Source of the DNA: Comamonas sp.
GTDB lineage: Bacteria; Pseudomonadota; Gammaproteobacteria; Burkholderiales; Burkholderiaceae_C
NCBI RefSeq assembly: GCF_009360615.1
Contig: NZ_SPEY01000017.1
Location: 178,769 to 242,768 of the forward strand
Direction of reading: 5' to 3'
DNA: 64,000 nt
The notes beneath the pieces are model-generated. The model did not search any database, had not been told where the DNA came from, and worked only from the letters and a program-made list of their open reading frames with translations. This document shows positions 32,344-39,925 of this stretch, piece after piece. Position numbers and translations under genes: made by a program. Positions within the stretch are counted from its first letter, which is position 1; every line of letters starts with the position of its first letter.

Positions 32344-33330
32344 TCAAATTGCCTTCGCCTCAGCCAAACGATCCGGATGAGTCACTTCTATACGGGAAAG
32401 AGCATAATCGAAACTATGTTGGCAACCTCGAATCTGGTTTTTTAGATTTGCGATAACTTTTTGGTTCTCGCGGTCATAATCGCTTTCATCTAAGGTTTTG
32501 AGTTTTTCATTAGATTTGACAATCTTATTGCGAAGAACCTGTAGTAAATGGATCGTACCGTCTGCACTTACTTGGAACGGTGCAAAATCTGCCCCCATAC
32601 AAGAGCTATTCACAACATCATTGTAAGAATAACGGCTTAGAGTATAACCATGGTATGCGATACGAGTACGATCACTCGGTTGTAAACGGACCCAACGGAA
32701 ACAACAAGCACAGGTTTGATAGTCACTACGATCTTTAGGCTCAAAGTTGATTTCTTCGATACTTCTGCGAATCCCATCCAACAGCTTTGCTTCATCACTG
32801 ATTTTTTTGCAGAGTAGAAGATATTGCGAATCTGGTTGTTTTTCTAAAATTTCTATAATTCTATTTTCAGTATGATCAGAATAACCATAACGGTTGCACA
32901 ATTGATCCGGATCAATGTTGTTGCGATTAGAAATGGATTGATACTTGATGTTATCCCGATTAACATCATGTTTTTTATACACTTTAGAGATGTACTTGAA
33001 AGTATTTTCAAAGATAGGAGAAAAAAGATTACTAAATCTGGTCCGTTGCATCGAACGCAACCCAATGTAATCAAGCTGTTCAAATAGAACCTTTGCTTTT
33101 ATCGCATTTATAAGGATTTGATCATGGGCTTTACGACCGGATGTTGCACAAGCAATGTCATAAGTAGTTGGAGCGTACTGTTTTAACCAGTCAATGATTT
33201 GGGTATCGAGAACAGAAAAATCCGGATTAGCTGAAAGAGTTTCCCACTCTTTTGGGGTAATCATTTGTGCAAAATCAACAGAAGAAATATCTTTGTCGAA
33301 GTGATCTGCAATAAGAATTATATTTTCCAT
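32344..33330 (-). CDS. Cys/His plasmid protein with CxxC...HGY...SCMGA
   Basis: About 328 aa from the ATG at 33330 (GAGGGTG upstream). The N-terminal half is helical. Residues about 200-250 have CACCFRW, IAYHGYTLSRY and SSCMGADF, an arrangement I recall from plasmid and phage proteins of unknown function (C-x-x-C-x-R ... HGY ... SC-x-G). A coiled-coil-like stretch follows. Operon head. Confidence 0.75.
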   Translation of the reverse strand: MENIILIADHFDKDISSVDFAQMITPKEWETLSANPDFSVLDTQIIDWLKQYAPTTYDIACATSGRKAHDQILINAIKAKVLFEQLDYIGLRSMQRTRFSNLFSPIFENTFKYISKVYKKHDVNRDNIKYQSISNRNNIDPDQLCNRYGYSDHTENRIIEILEKQPDSQYLLLCKKISDEAKLLDGIRRSIEEINFEPKDRSDYQTCACCFRWVRLQPSDRTRIAYHGYTLSRYSYNDVVNSSCMGADFAPFQVSADGTIHLLQVLRNKIVKSNEKLKTLDESDYDRENQKVIANLKNQIRGCQHSFDYALSRIEVTHPDRLAEAKAI

Positions 33331-33353
33331 GACACCCTCAGTATTATTAATGA

Positions 33354-33408
33354 TCAAAGTTTATGAATTACATTATACATCATATACCGCAAATATAATA
33401 TATTTTGC
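33354..33408 (-). promoter_or_regulatory. Cargo promoter cassette, copy 19
   Basis: AATATA, AT tract, GCGGTATAT, TATAATG, AAACTTTGATC. Drives 32344-33330. Confidence 0.7.
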
Positions 33409-33436
33409 TTTTAAATTTATTGAATATTTTTTGATG

Positions 33437-33662
33437 ATTCAGTCGGGGGAATGATGAAATTAAATTATGCGCGATGCCTTTTTTGAAGGCTAAAAGCCTG
33501 TAGCGTCAGCAACACGGCTTAAAAGCGTTAGCGCGGGGAGAGCCACACCCCTAAAGTCAATAAACGAGTGTAGCTGTAAGCAAATAGGAAATATGCAGGC
33601 AAAGGGCGTAATGAGGACAAAAATGCGGGAGAGATGAGGTGCGTTAGCACCGGCGTAATAAA
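33437..33662 (+). ncRNA. Candidate divergent structured RNA, long form 3
   Basis: TTCAGTCGGGGG box, E hairpins at 33471-33540 with outer pair AGCC/GGCT, then the shared module 33560-33662 with GGTGC-GTTA-GCACC. No gene in this 356-nt gap. Confidence 0.5.
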
Positions 33663-33687
33663 AAGAGAACCTTGTGCGGTTTAAGCT

Positions 33688-34266
33688 TTATTCAAAAGCC
33701 AGAAAATGAAGCAACCAATTAAATAGGAGACTTGCCAGAAGCACAAATGCTCCACGTAGAATATAAAGTTTCTTTTTCTCAATAAAAAATGTAGTTCCAT
33801 CAATTTCAGAGGGATATATTGTGTAAGTTGTCTTGCTGACTACGTTTTGGCTTGAAAAAGCACAATAAGCCAAGCACAAATGGGTAAAAAATAAAATCAT
33901 AACCAGAGCTGAGCTGTTGTTTTCAGTTACCGGTAAAAGCTCAAATTTTGTGATTGCGATCCCTGAGATCAAGGAGATCATAAAAATACAGCCGAGCAAG
34001 GTTCCCCAATCATTTCTGAAATAAAAACGCTTTTCATTGGCTATGAATGTGGCTGAAATTAAAAATAAGTGTTTAGAAAATATGATCAAGTTGATCATAT
34101 ATAAAAGGAAAAAATTAAATCCAATTTGTTCAACTTTGAATAAATATGATACAGCGAATGTGAGTAGCAAAAAAACGATCGCAAATGTATTTATGCATAA
34201 AACATAGGTAAAGCCTGCCAAGATACTGTTTCTTTTTTCAGAAAAGGTAAACATTTGATTTAACAT
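33688..34266 (-). CDS. Integral membrane protein (192 aa)
   Basis: Five or so hydrophobic segments: about 17-40, 46-70, 88-108, 117-135 and 168-187. Polar loops are short. GAG precedes the ATG. No transporter or enzyme motif. It lies downstream of 34368-34625 with a ~100-nt gap. Confidence 0.7.
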   Translation of the reverse strand: MLNQMFTFSEKRNSILAGFTYVLCINTFAIVFLLLTFAVSYLFKVEQIGFNFFLLYMINLIIFSKHLFLISATFIANEKRFYFRNDWGTLLGCIFMISLISGIAITKFELLPVTENNSSALVMILFFTHLCLAYCAFSSQNVVSKTTYTIYPSEIDGTTFFIEKKKLYILRGAFVLLASLLFNWLLHFLAFE

Positions 34267-34367
34267 TTAAAAACTCATTATTGTAGATGCGCATTTTAAT
34301 ACAGTTTGGCAGGCATCGCTATTGCCATCTCGACTAACCCCTTGGATTAAACAGAGAATTTATCAAG

Positions 34368-34625
34368 TTAGGATTGTACCCATTTATAAAATCTATTGAA
34401 TAAAGTTAGCGTTGCATAAAATACAAAGAATACAATAAAGACGATAAGAAAAGGGTAAGTCAGAATTAGCTTTTTTACACCTAAAATCAACGGGTAAAAG
34501 TAAATAAAACATATAGATAAGGAGAGTAACGCAGCAGTGAAACCAAAACCAACTAGCAGCAAATTGATGAAAAGACTTTCACTTTTGCTGAAAACCGGAT
34601 TGTTATTATCATCAAATTTATCCAT
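34368..34625 (-). CDS. Two-TM membrane protein, paralogue of 8842-9138
   Basis: 85 aa from the ATG at 34625 (GAGCAAG upstream). N-terminal DDNNNPVFSKSES leads into the first of two long hydrophobic segments, as in the protein at 8842-9138. Follows 34674-35237 by 48 nt. Role unknown. Confidence 0.7.
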   Translation of the reverse strand: MDKFDDNNNPVFSKSESLFINLLLVGFGFTAALLSLSICFIYFYPLILGVKKLILTYPFLIVFIVFFVFYATLTLFNRFYKWVQS

Positions 34626-34673
34626 CACGATCTTGCTCAACAATTTAGGTAAATAATGATTCCAAAGGAGAAT

Positions 34674-35237
34674 TTAAGCTTGCATAGCGGATTGACGCTT
34701 TTCGCGGTCCAATTGGATGTATAGAGGGAGAGCGTTGTATTGATATGCAATTTCAAGTGCATCGAAATCTTCTGCACATGTGAGACCCACATAACCTTTT
34801 TGCAGTGTTATATCTGTAATTGAAACTGGCTTAAAGCAATCGCGGATGTCGAGGAAAAGATAGACTTCACCATTAGGCTTCTGGAAGAAACTTAAGATAC
34901 GATGATTGGCATAAGATTCGCCGTGTTGATTGGTATACGTTACTAGATCACCAGTTGATAAATGCTTAACTGGAGAAACTAAGTTTGGTTCACACCAGAA
35001 AAATTCATGATAACGGCTAAAAAAGATTTCTTTTGAATGACGTGCTTGGACCAGATCATTAATCACATATTCTTTCATGAACATATAGTTGATGAAATTT
35101 TCTTTGCGAAAATCAGGTTGAGAGAGTTGAGAGGCAATACTTTCAGCATCTTGAAATTGCATATTCACCAAGATTCTGTTTAAAAATTTAGGAAACTTAA
35201 TTCGATTTGCCAGTTTTTCGATGTCTTGAAATTTCAT
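34674..35237 (-). CDS. Hypothetical protein with duplicated N-terminus, paralogue of 27198-27677
   Basis: 187 aa. Its first 18 residues (MKFQDIEKLANRIKFPKF) are echoed 25 residues later (MQFQDAESIASQLSQPDF), a tandem partial duplication; the paralogue has only one copy. A second start at the inner Met, with GGTGA upstream, is possible. Beta-rich middle as in the paralogue. Drives no known function. Confidence 0.8.
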   Translation of the reverse strand: MKFQDIEKLANRIKFPKFLNRILVNMQFQDAESIASQLSQPDFRKENFINYMFMKEYVINDLVQARHSKEIFFSRYHEFFWCEPNLVSPVKHLSTGDLVTYTNQHGESYANHRILSFFQKPNGEVYLFLDIRDCFKPVSITDITLQKGYVGLTCAEDFDALEIAYQYNALPLYIQLDREKRQSAMQA

Positions 35238-35245
35238 TTGTACAG

Positions 35246-35300
35246 CTCCAAAGTTGATATTTGAATTATATCATATACCGCATATTTAAAATACTTTTGC
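35246..35300 (-). promoter_or_regulatory. Cargo promoter cassette, copy 20
   Basis: AGTATT, AT tract, GCGGTATAT, TATAAT, AACTTTGGAG. Drives 34674-35237. Divergent TTGCTT - 16 nt - TAATTT faces the TTCAGTCGGG box. Confidence 0.75.
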
Positions 35301-35332
35301 TTTTAAAATATAGTTATTTAATTTAAAAGAAT

Positions 35333-35799
35333 TCAGTCGGGCGGGGTTATATTCAAAATCCGTGGAATGCCTTCTTTGAAGGCTCAAGCCAATTGCGTCA
35401 GCAATACGGCTTAGAAGCGTTAGCGCACCTATTTTGTAGATATTTAAAACGAGCGTGGCTGTAAGCAAATAGGAAATATGTGGGAGTGGTATTTAGTTCG
35501 GAAAAAATGCGAGAGAGGTGAGGTGCGTAAGCACCGGCGTAATGAAAATAGAACCCTACGAAAAACGACAGTTTTTAGGAGGTCTATTTTGAAAATTTGT
35601 CAGGAACAAATTTAGATGAGTCTGCGAAGCAGAAAGGTGGCGGAGGGAAAGCCACCTTTATCCTTATTAGAAATGTTTTTTCTGGGATGTTAATGCCGAA
35701 TGCGTTAGCAGCACGGCACGAAAGCGAAAGCTTGAGCAACAGGCATAATGGTTTCCCATCTAAAATGCCCAAGTACCAACGACAGTTGGTACTTTTTTT
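35333..35799 (+). ncRNA. Candidate divergent structured RNA, long form 4, with terminator
   Basis: CAGTCGGG start, E hairpins 35365-35430 (outer AGCC/GGCT, inner ATTGC/GCAAT), shared module 35448-35550. Then AGGAGG (35578) before a nine-codon TTG frame, a GGTGGC/GCCACC hairpin, a partial second E element (35689-35745) and a terminator at 35771-35799. The clearest evidence that these elements are transcribed on the plus strand. Confidence 0.5.
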
Positions 35800-35978
35800 C
35801 TGGATAAGAATTTACGTGTTAGAAAATTTTGTGCGGCTTGCTCTAAATTAAAAGAAGCTGCATCAAATTTCAAACTCGATTTTGAAATACGCACACCCTT
35901 ATAGACCGGAATATAGAAAAATCTGACACCTTGCGTATCGGTTTTTTTTGGTACTACTTCAATTTCAAAATCACGCAT
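35760..35978 (-). CDS. Small hypothetical protein (72 aa)
   Basis: ATG at 35978 behind AGGTGA. Beta-rich with basic C-terminus. Its last ten codons overlap the plus-strand terminator at 35771-35799, an odd arrangement. No family recognised. Confidence 0.65.
   Translation of the reverse strand: MRDFEIEVVPKKTDTQGVRFFYIPVYKGVRISKSSLKFDAASFNLEQAAQNFLTRKFLSRKKVPTVVGTWAF
35771..35799 (+). terminator. Strong plus-strand terminator inside a minus-strand gene end
   Basis: Perfect 10-bp stem AAGTACCAAC/GTTGGTACTT with a GACA loop and seven T on the plus strand. Confidence 0.8.
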
Positions 35979-36010
35979 TGTTTTCACCTAAATTATTTAA
36001 GGTTTAGTGC

Positions 36011-36048
36011 AAAATCCCATGGAGAGAAAGCCTGCATCATGGGATTTT
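36011..36048. terminator. Long inverted repeat after 36081-37163
   Basis: AAAATCCCATG/CATGGGATTTT with a 16-nt loop. T-rich arms on both strands; probable terminator of the topoisomerase-like gene. Confidence 0.5.
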
Positions 36049-36080
36049 GATCATTATTGTGACAGTTGGATCAGGACTGG

Positions 36081-37163
36081 TTATTTATTTGCTGATCCTA
36101 GCTTGAACGGTGGAATATCCTTATGAACTTCTTCAAGTGCTTTGGTGAAGTTTTTGCTGCCGTAGTGGGTCTCATCTTGAGGTGGAAAGGTTTTAAAATA
36201 AAACCGCTTTTGCTTGCTGAAAAAAGTGTTCAGGTAGCGTTCAATTTTACCTCGGGATGAATCCCAATCGTTGATCCATGTTTCCATCCGCAATGGCAAA
36301 TCGACATCTTGGCAATCAGGATGGAGTAGCTTAAGGAACATGCTGCCAGTTTGTGTGATGTTGATGGTTCGCTGATCGTCCTCTGACAATAGATTATTTT
36401 CAATTAATCCCTCTAATATCGCATTTCGTGAGGCGTGTGATCCAATTTGAGCAAGGGCATATTTTCCTGAACCGATCCATTGTCCCATCAATGAATAGTA
36501 ATCATTACGATGAACGGGACCACGAATATTTAAATCATAAAGGACCTGTAGGCTATATTTGCTCATGATGAATTGGTTGGTATCAACCCCCAATCCGCGA
36601 AGCAGCTCACCAAAAACAATTAAAGAATTGGTATTGTAGTTGAAATCAAAGTACTTCTTGGCTGTCCCTTTTTTTAGAAGTTTTTGGTACCAGTCATCTT
36701 TTGTAGAAAGCGGGTTATCAACGGCTCTTTGTAAAATCTCTGGTGCCATCGAGTAAGTGACAATGGCTTCGTATTCATCCTGCGCACGTTCGGGACCTAA
36801 AAATTCACTGATCATAAGATGGAAACCGAAAACGTTTGCAGGGTCGAGATCAGTCGCGAGGATGATCTTGTTTGCGATACTCAATACGTCTTTAGGTGAC
36901 AGGTCCAAACGGACAATGCGATCGGCTAAAATTTCTTGTACGGGTCTGAAATCGCGGTTTGACGGATATTTCCATTTTGGTTCGTGTAAATAAGGAATAT
37001 CACGGAATTTAAGCCCGCGAGGATAATCAAATTCAAAGGTACCAATTACAGAAAGGGTTGAGAGGGCATAAATCTTGGCATCGCTGAACTTGGCTCTTAC
37101 GATAGAGGCTAATTGAGCTGCCACGTCTGGTTTTTCAACCACGAAAAGGATGGTTTGTTGCAT
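36081..37163 (-). CDS. TOPRIM, truncated topoisomerase IA-like protein
   Basis: 360 aa from the ATG at 37163 with GGAG upstream; an ATG 36 nt earlier has no ribosome site. ILFVVEKPDVAAQLASIV (Glu about residue 10) and ILATDLDPANVFGFHL (Asp about 105 and 107) form a TOPRIM domain as in TopA/TopB. SHASRNAILEGLIENNLLSE and TQTGSMFLKLL resemble later parts of topoisomerase IA. Full enzymes exceed 600 aa, and I see no Y-x-R-T active-site motif, so strand passage activity is doubtful. Confidence 0.75.
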   Translation of the reverse strand: MQQTILFVVEKPDVAAQLASIVRAKFSDAKIYALSTLSVIGTFEFDYPRGLKFRDIPYLHEPKWKYPSNRDFRPVQEILADRIVRLDLSPKDVLSIANKIILATDLDPANVFGFHLMISEFLGPERAQDEYEAIVTYSMAPEILQRAVDNPLSTKDDWYQKLLKKGTAKKYFDFNYNTNSLIVFGELLRGLGVDTNQFIMSKYSLQVLYDLNIRGPVHRNDYYSLMGQWIGSGKYALAQIGSHASRNAILEGLIENNLLSEDDQRTINITQTGSMFLKLLHPDCQDVDLPLRMETWINDWDSSRGKIERYLNTFFSKQKRFYFKTFPPQDETHYGSKNFTKALEEVHKDIPPFKLGSANK

Positions 37164-37276
37164 TTTTCCGTACTCCGGTAAGGGAAGGTGTTTTTGCATG
37201 GCTTAGCCATGGACTAAAAGAAATTATGTTTATGAAAACATAAGCATTATTTTATCAGAAAAACATTATTAAAATT

Positions 37277-37310
37277 AATCCATATATGTATTTTTGTACA
37301 TATATGGATT
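37277..37310. repeat. Perfect 14-bp palindrome
   Basis: AATCCATATATGTA and TACATATATGGATT around TTTTTG, 13 nt beyond the stop of 37323-37679. It may terminate that gene or serve as an operator for 36081-37163. Confidence 0.55.
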
Positions 37311-37322
37311 GTAGCCAATGCC

Positions 37323-37679
37323 TTATGAACTTGAATTCAAAAGTTCGATTTTCTTTCCGTTTTCTTGAGCCTCTACGCGAGCTTTTTTTCTGCGGTAATC
37401 CAGTTCCCCAGAAGTGACTTTACGCACGGTGAAATCGATACTCGGAACTCTTTTCCGAAGTTTTGGCTTTAGCCCATCAACGAGCTTTAAAGCAAGTGCT
37501 TCGGTTTCGATAAAAATACATTTCTTGGTTAGACGACCTGCCAAGCTGATATAGCAGTGAGCTGTTTCGTCTGGTTGGACCGGATGGTACCAATCGCTTA
37601 AGAAGTTTATGGGTAAATCACCGTGACTGAGGGTAACGGCGATAGTGTAAAGATCAGAAAGCGAATGATCATGTGACAT
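37323..37679 (-). CDS. Hypothetical protein (118 aa)
   Basis: ATG at 37679 behind AGGGAA. Mixed charge with a basic middle (KPKLRKRVP) and a KK/R-rich C-terminus. No family recognised; possibly nucleic-acid binding from its charge only. Confidence 0.7.
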   Translation of the reverse strand: MSHDHSLSDLYTIAVTLSHGDLPINFLSDWYHPVQPDETAHCYISLAGRLTKKCIFIETEALALKLVDGLKPKLRKRVPSIDFTVRKVTSGELDYRRKKARVEAQENGKKIELLNSSS

Positions 37680-37842
37680 AATTGATTCCCTAATTAATGA
37701 ATATGCCATTTGATTGGCATTTTATTACATCAGATCGCGTGGAAATATAAACGATCATTTTTTAATCATAAAGTGATATTTAATATATAAAACAATAGCT
37801 TATATTATTATTGCCATGTTTTTCGATTGGCATAATGTTACA

Positions 37843-38217
37843 TTAACAATATTCAGCCTCCATTGCCTTTTTAACCATATATGTAGACACAATATTCTTC
37901 TCATTACTCTGCATTGATAGAACATAGTGAATCTGAGGAGAAACGCCCGTGAACCACTGAAAAACGTTCTGGATCATCACGGCGGTTTCAAAGTCATAGA
38001 TATAGCTATCAGCATCAGTTTTATTAGACGGTGCTTTAAGAATCCCAAAATTGAATGAGTTATGTTCGGGCTTTAATGTATCAAACCGGAATTTGAATTT
38101 TTGAATGAAGCCAGACTTTTCTCCTTTTTCGTACCAGAGCGCGTAACCGAGAATATCCGGTTCTACTGGTAATCCTAAACGTTTGGCAAGATCGGCAGGA
38201 TTTTCGAGTCTAAGCAT
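37843..38217 (-). CDS. Hypothetical protein (124 aa)
   Basis: GGGAG precedes the ATG at 38217. Soluble; Lys/Phe-rich first half. No cassette promoter. No family recognised. Confidence 0.7.
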   Translation of the reverse strand: MLRLENPADLAKRLGLPVEPDILGYALWYEKGEKSGFIQKFKFRFDTLKPEHNSFNFGILKAPSNKTDADSYIYDFETAVMIQNVFQWFTGVSPQIHYVLSMQSNEKNIVSTYMVKKAMEAEYC

Positions 38218-38369
38218 AGTATTGCTCCCTTAGTAAAAAGTTAACGCTATGATTGGTCTAATAGTCTTTATATCTGTATACAAACAAAATGCTTCAACCA
38301 TTGGTTGTAGCTGTTGCAGTTAAAAATGATTGATGGTCCTCTGAATAAATTAATAAAGGTTGGTATCGA

Positions 38370-38660
38370 TCAGATATTTTTATCAAAGTTTGCTATGGTC
38401 TCATTGACGACAGTTTGAATGACATCGAAATCTAGCCCTTGATCCTTAAGTGCCAAAGTAAGGGCAAATGTCATGTGAGCGGTCGCATCTCTATATCCGA
38501 TGTTATAGCCATCAGCTTTTGTCAAATCAAAAGAAAGCTCGAGGCGTTTAACAATTTCATCTGTGATAGAGCCTTCTTCCTTGGCTTCGACTTCCGCAAC
38601 AAGCTTAGCTTTCAGTTCAACAGGTATCCGATAATTGACTTGGGTAGTTGCTCTACTCAT
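38370..38660 (-). CDS. Arc-like ribbon-helix-helix protein (96 aa)
   Basis: QVNYRIPVELKAKLVAEVEA then GSITDEIVKRLELSF is a good Arc/MetJ-type ribbon-helix-helix (strand, helix, Gly turn, helix) in the first 45 residues; the rest is helical. Start at the ATG at 38660; the longer frame adds an unrelated hydrophobic stretch. Probably a DNA-binding regulator of the plasmid, perhaps for maintenance or transfer genes. Confidence 0.75.
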   Translation of the reverse strand: MSRATTQVNYRIPVELKAKLVAEVEAKEEGSITDEIVKRLELSFDLTKADGYNIGYRDATAHMTFALTLALKDQGLDFDVIQTVVNETIANFDKNI

Positions 38661-39115
38661 AGAAAGTAATTTTTTCCTAGAAAATAAAAGCCATAAAATT
38701 GATAAAAGTACACTCGTACTCATAGCCCCAAAGATGTTAGCTATTTTCTTTTCAAATAGACAGACTATTCTATGAAAAAATAAATAGCTGATTCTGAAAA
38801 AAATATGAAACGGCGCACAAAAACATCTGAATACATGAAGAATTACGAGTTATGAAGAAAAGCAAAAGAATTGAACTTCTATTCGGGAAGATGTATTTCA
38901 GTCGGTGGAATGCTCACGCATTTTTCTAAAGAACACCGCTCTCGCTCATACCCAAACACACATTGGGAATGAAAACCCTTGGTGCCGGTACCAATACAAA
39001 CAACAAGTCATGTTTTGTCTGAGCATTGGATATATAAGATAGCTATAGAGGAAGAATAGGGAGCGATATGCCAAGTGTATTGGGAACTATAACTGTATAT
39101 ATAGAGGACTAAAAT
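38661..39115. other. Non-coding gap with two iteron-like units
   Basis: Contains a CAGTCGG box near 38898 and two CTATA units at 39043 and 39087 (44 bp, twice 22) related to the 40.75-kb cluster, with a degenerate unit between. No gene. Confidence 0.4.
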
Positions 39116-39709
39116 TCAACACGGCGTTACCTTATACGCTTCGAGGATACGTTTAAGCATCGGTGTAATTTGAGTGGTTCTCTCAAAAGGGGTTAATTCA
39201 TCGAATGGTCCAATCAGTTCGTGTATATCACTATGAAGTTCTTCGTATGGAGCTGTAGCAGCAATAGCGAAGGCAATTTTGTATAAGGATTCAATATTAA
39301 GGGAACAATAATGCTCAAAGCTTTTTTCGGTTACATCGACAAGTAGGTTTATATAGCCTTGTTCCAATCTGGAGATTTCGGTACTTAACAGTACATGATG
39401 TAAATAAGCTGTACTCATTAGTAGGATGAACGGATTAATCACTGCGCCGTAGAGATGAAAGTAATGTGGGGTTTGTTTCCCTGTATCAGAACAAAATTCG
39501 TAAGCTCCAATTTCTTGGGCAGAGCATCGTTCATTCTGGAAAGCTTTACGCAATTCGTAGCATAAGCCCATCAAGACTCCTTCTTTGTAAGGGATACAGT
39601 CTAATTTTTTGTTTAGAGAATGGATCACTTCATAAAGCTGTTTTAGAGAGCTGTAGGTTCCCCAGATTGTTATCGTTTGCTTATGATCCGGTATGCTGAA
39701 ATTGTACAT
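39116..39709 (-). CDS. Hypothetical protein (197 aa) between iteron clusters
   Basis: GAGAC precedes the ATG at 39709. Mostly helical, with Cys in the first half. No replication, partition or transfer domain recognised, but iteron-like units lie on both sides (39.04 and 39.90 kb), so a replication or copy-control role is possible. Confidence 0.65.
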   Translation of the reverse strand: MYNFSIPDHKQTITIWGTYSSLKQLYEVIHSLNKKLDCIPYKEGVLMGLCYELRKAFQNERCSAQEIGAYEFCSDTGKQTPHYFHLYGAVINPFILLMSTAYLHHVLLSTEISRLEQGYINLLVDVTEKSFEHYCSLNIESLYKIAFAIAATAPYEELHSDIHELIGPFDELTPFERTTQITPMLKRILEAYKVTPC

Positions 39710-39895
39710 CTAAGAAGTCTCTTAATTTATTATATCGAATGTATCGAATTTACTATCCCACAAAGCAATCTACTGGTCCATAAGTTGAAACATAAGCCAT
39801 AAAGAGAGCAACTCGAGCAGTGGCTACAAGGATCGGTAAAGTTTTAATTTTATGTTCATGAGACTGGAACGCTGCGGTCTATTCAATATAAGAAT

Positions 39896-39925
39896 CTATA
39901 ACAAGTTCTATCGGAACCTATAATC
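39896..39925. repeat. Two iteron-like units, 22 bp apart
   Basis: CTATA at 39896 and 39918, with a half site at 39907, matching the 11/22-bp phase of the main cluster. The 39926-40752 stretch has AT-rich sequence and scattered GCG(N)AAGC hairpins, with no convincing gene. Confidence 0.45.

Noticed and set aside
1375..35745. E elements as integron attC sites bounding gene cassettes
   Set aside because: The required GTTRRRY and RYYYAAC core sites are not present and no integrase is in the window.
35597..35851. 84-codon plus-strand frame
   Set aside because: It runs straight through a strong plus-strand terminator and includes a hairpin element; more likely part of an RNA.
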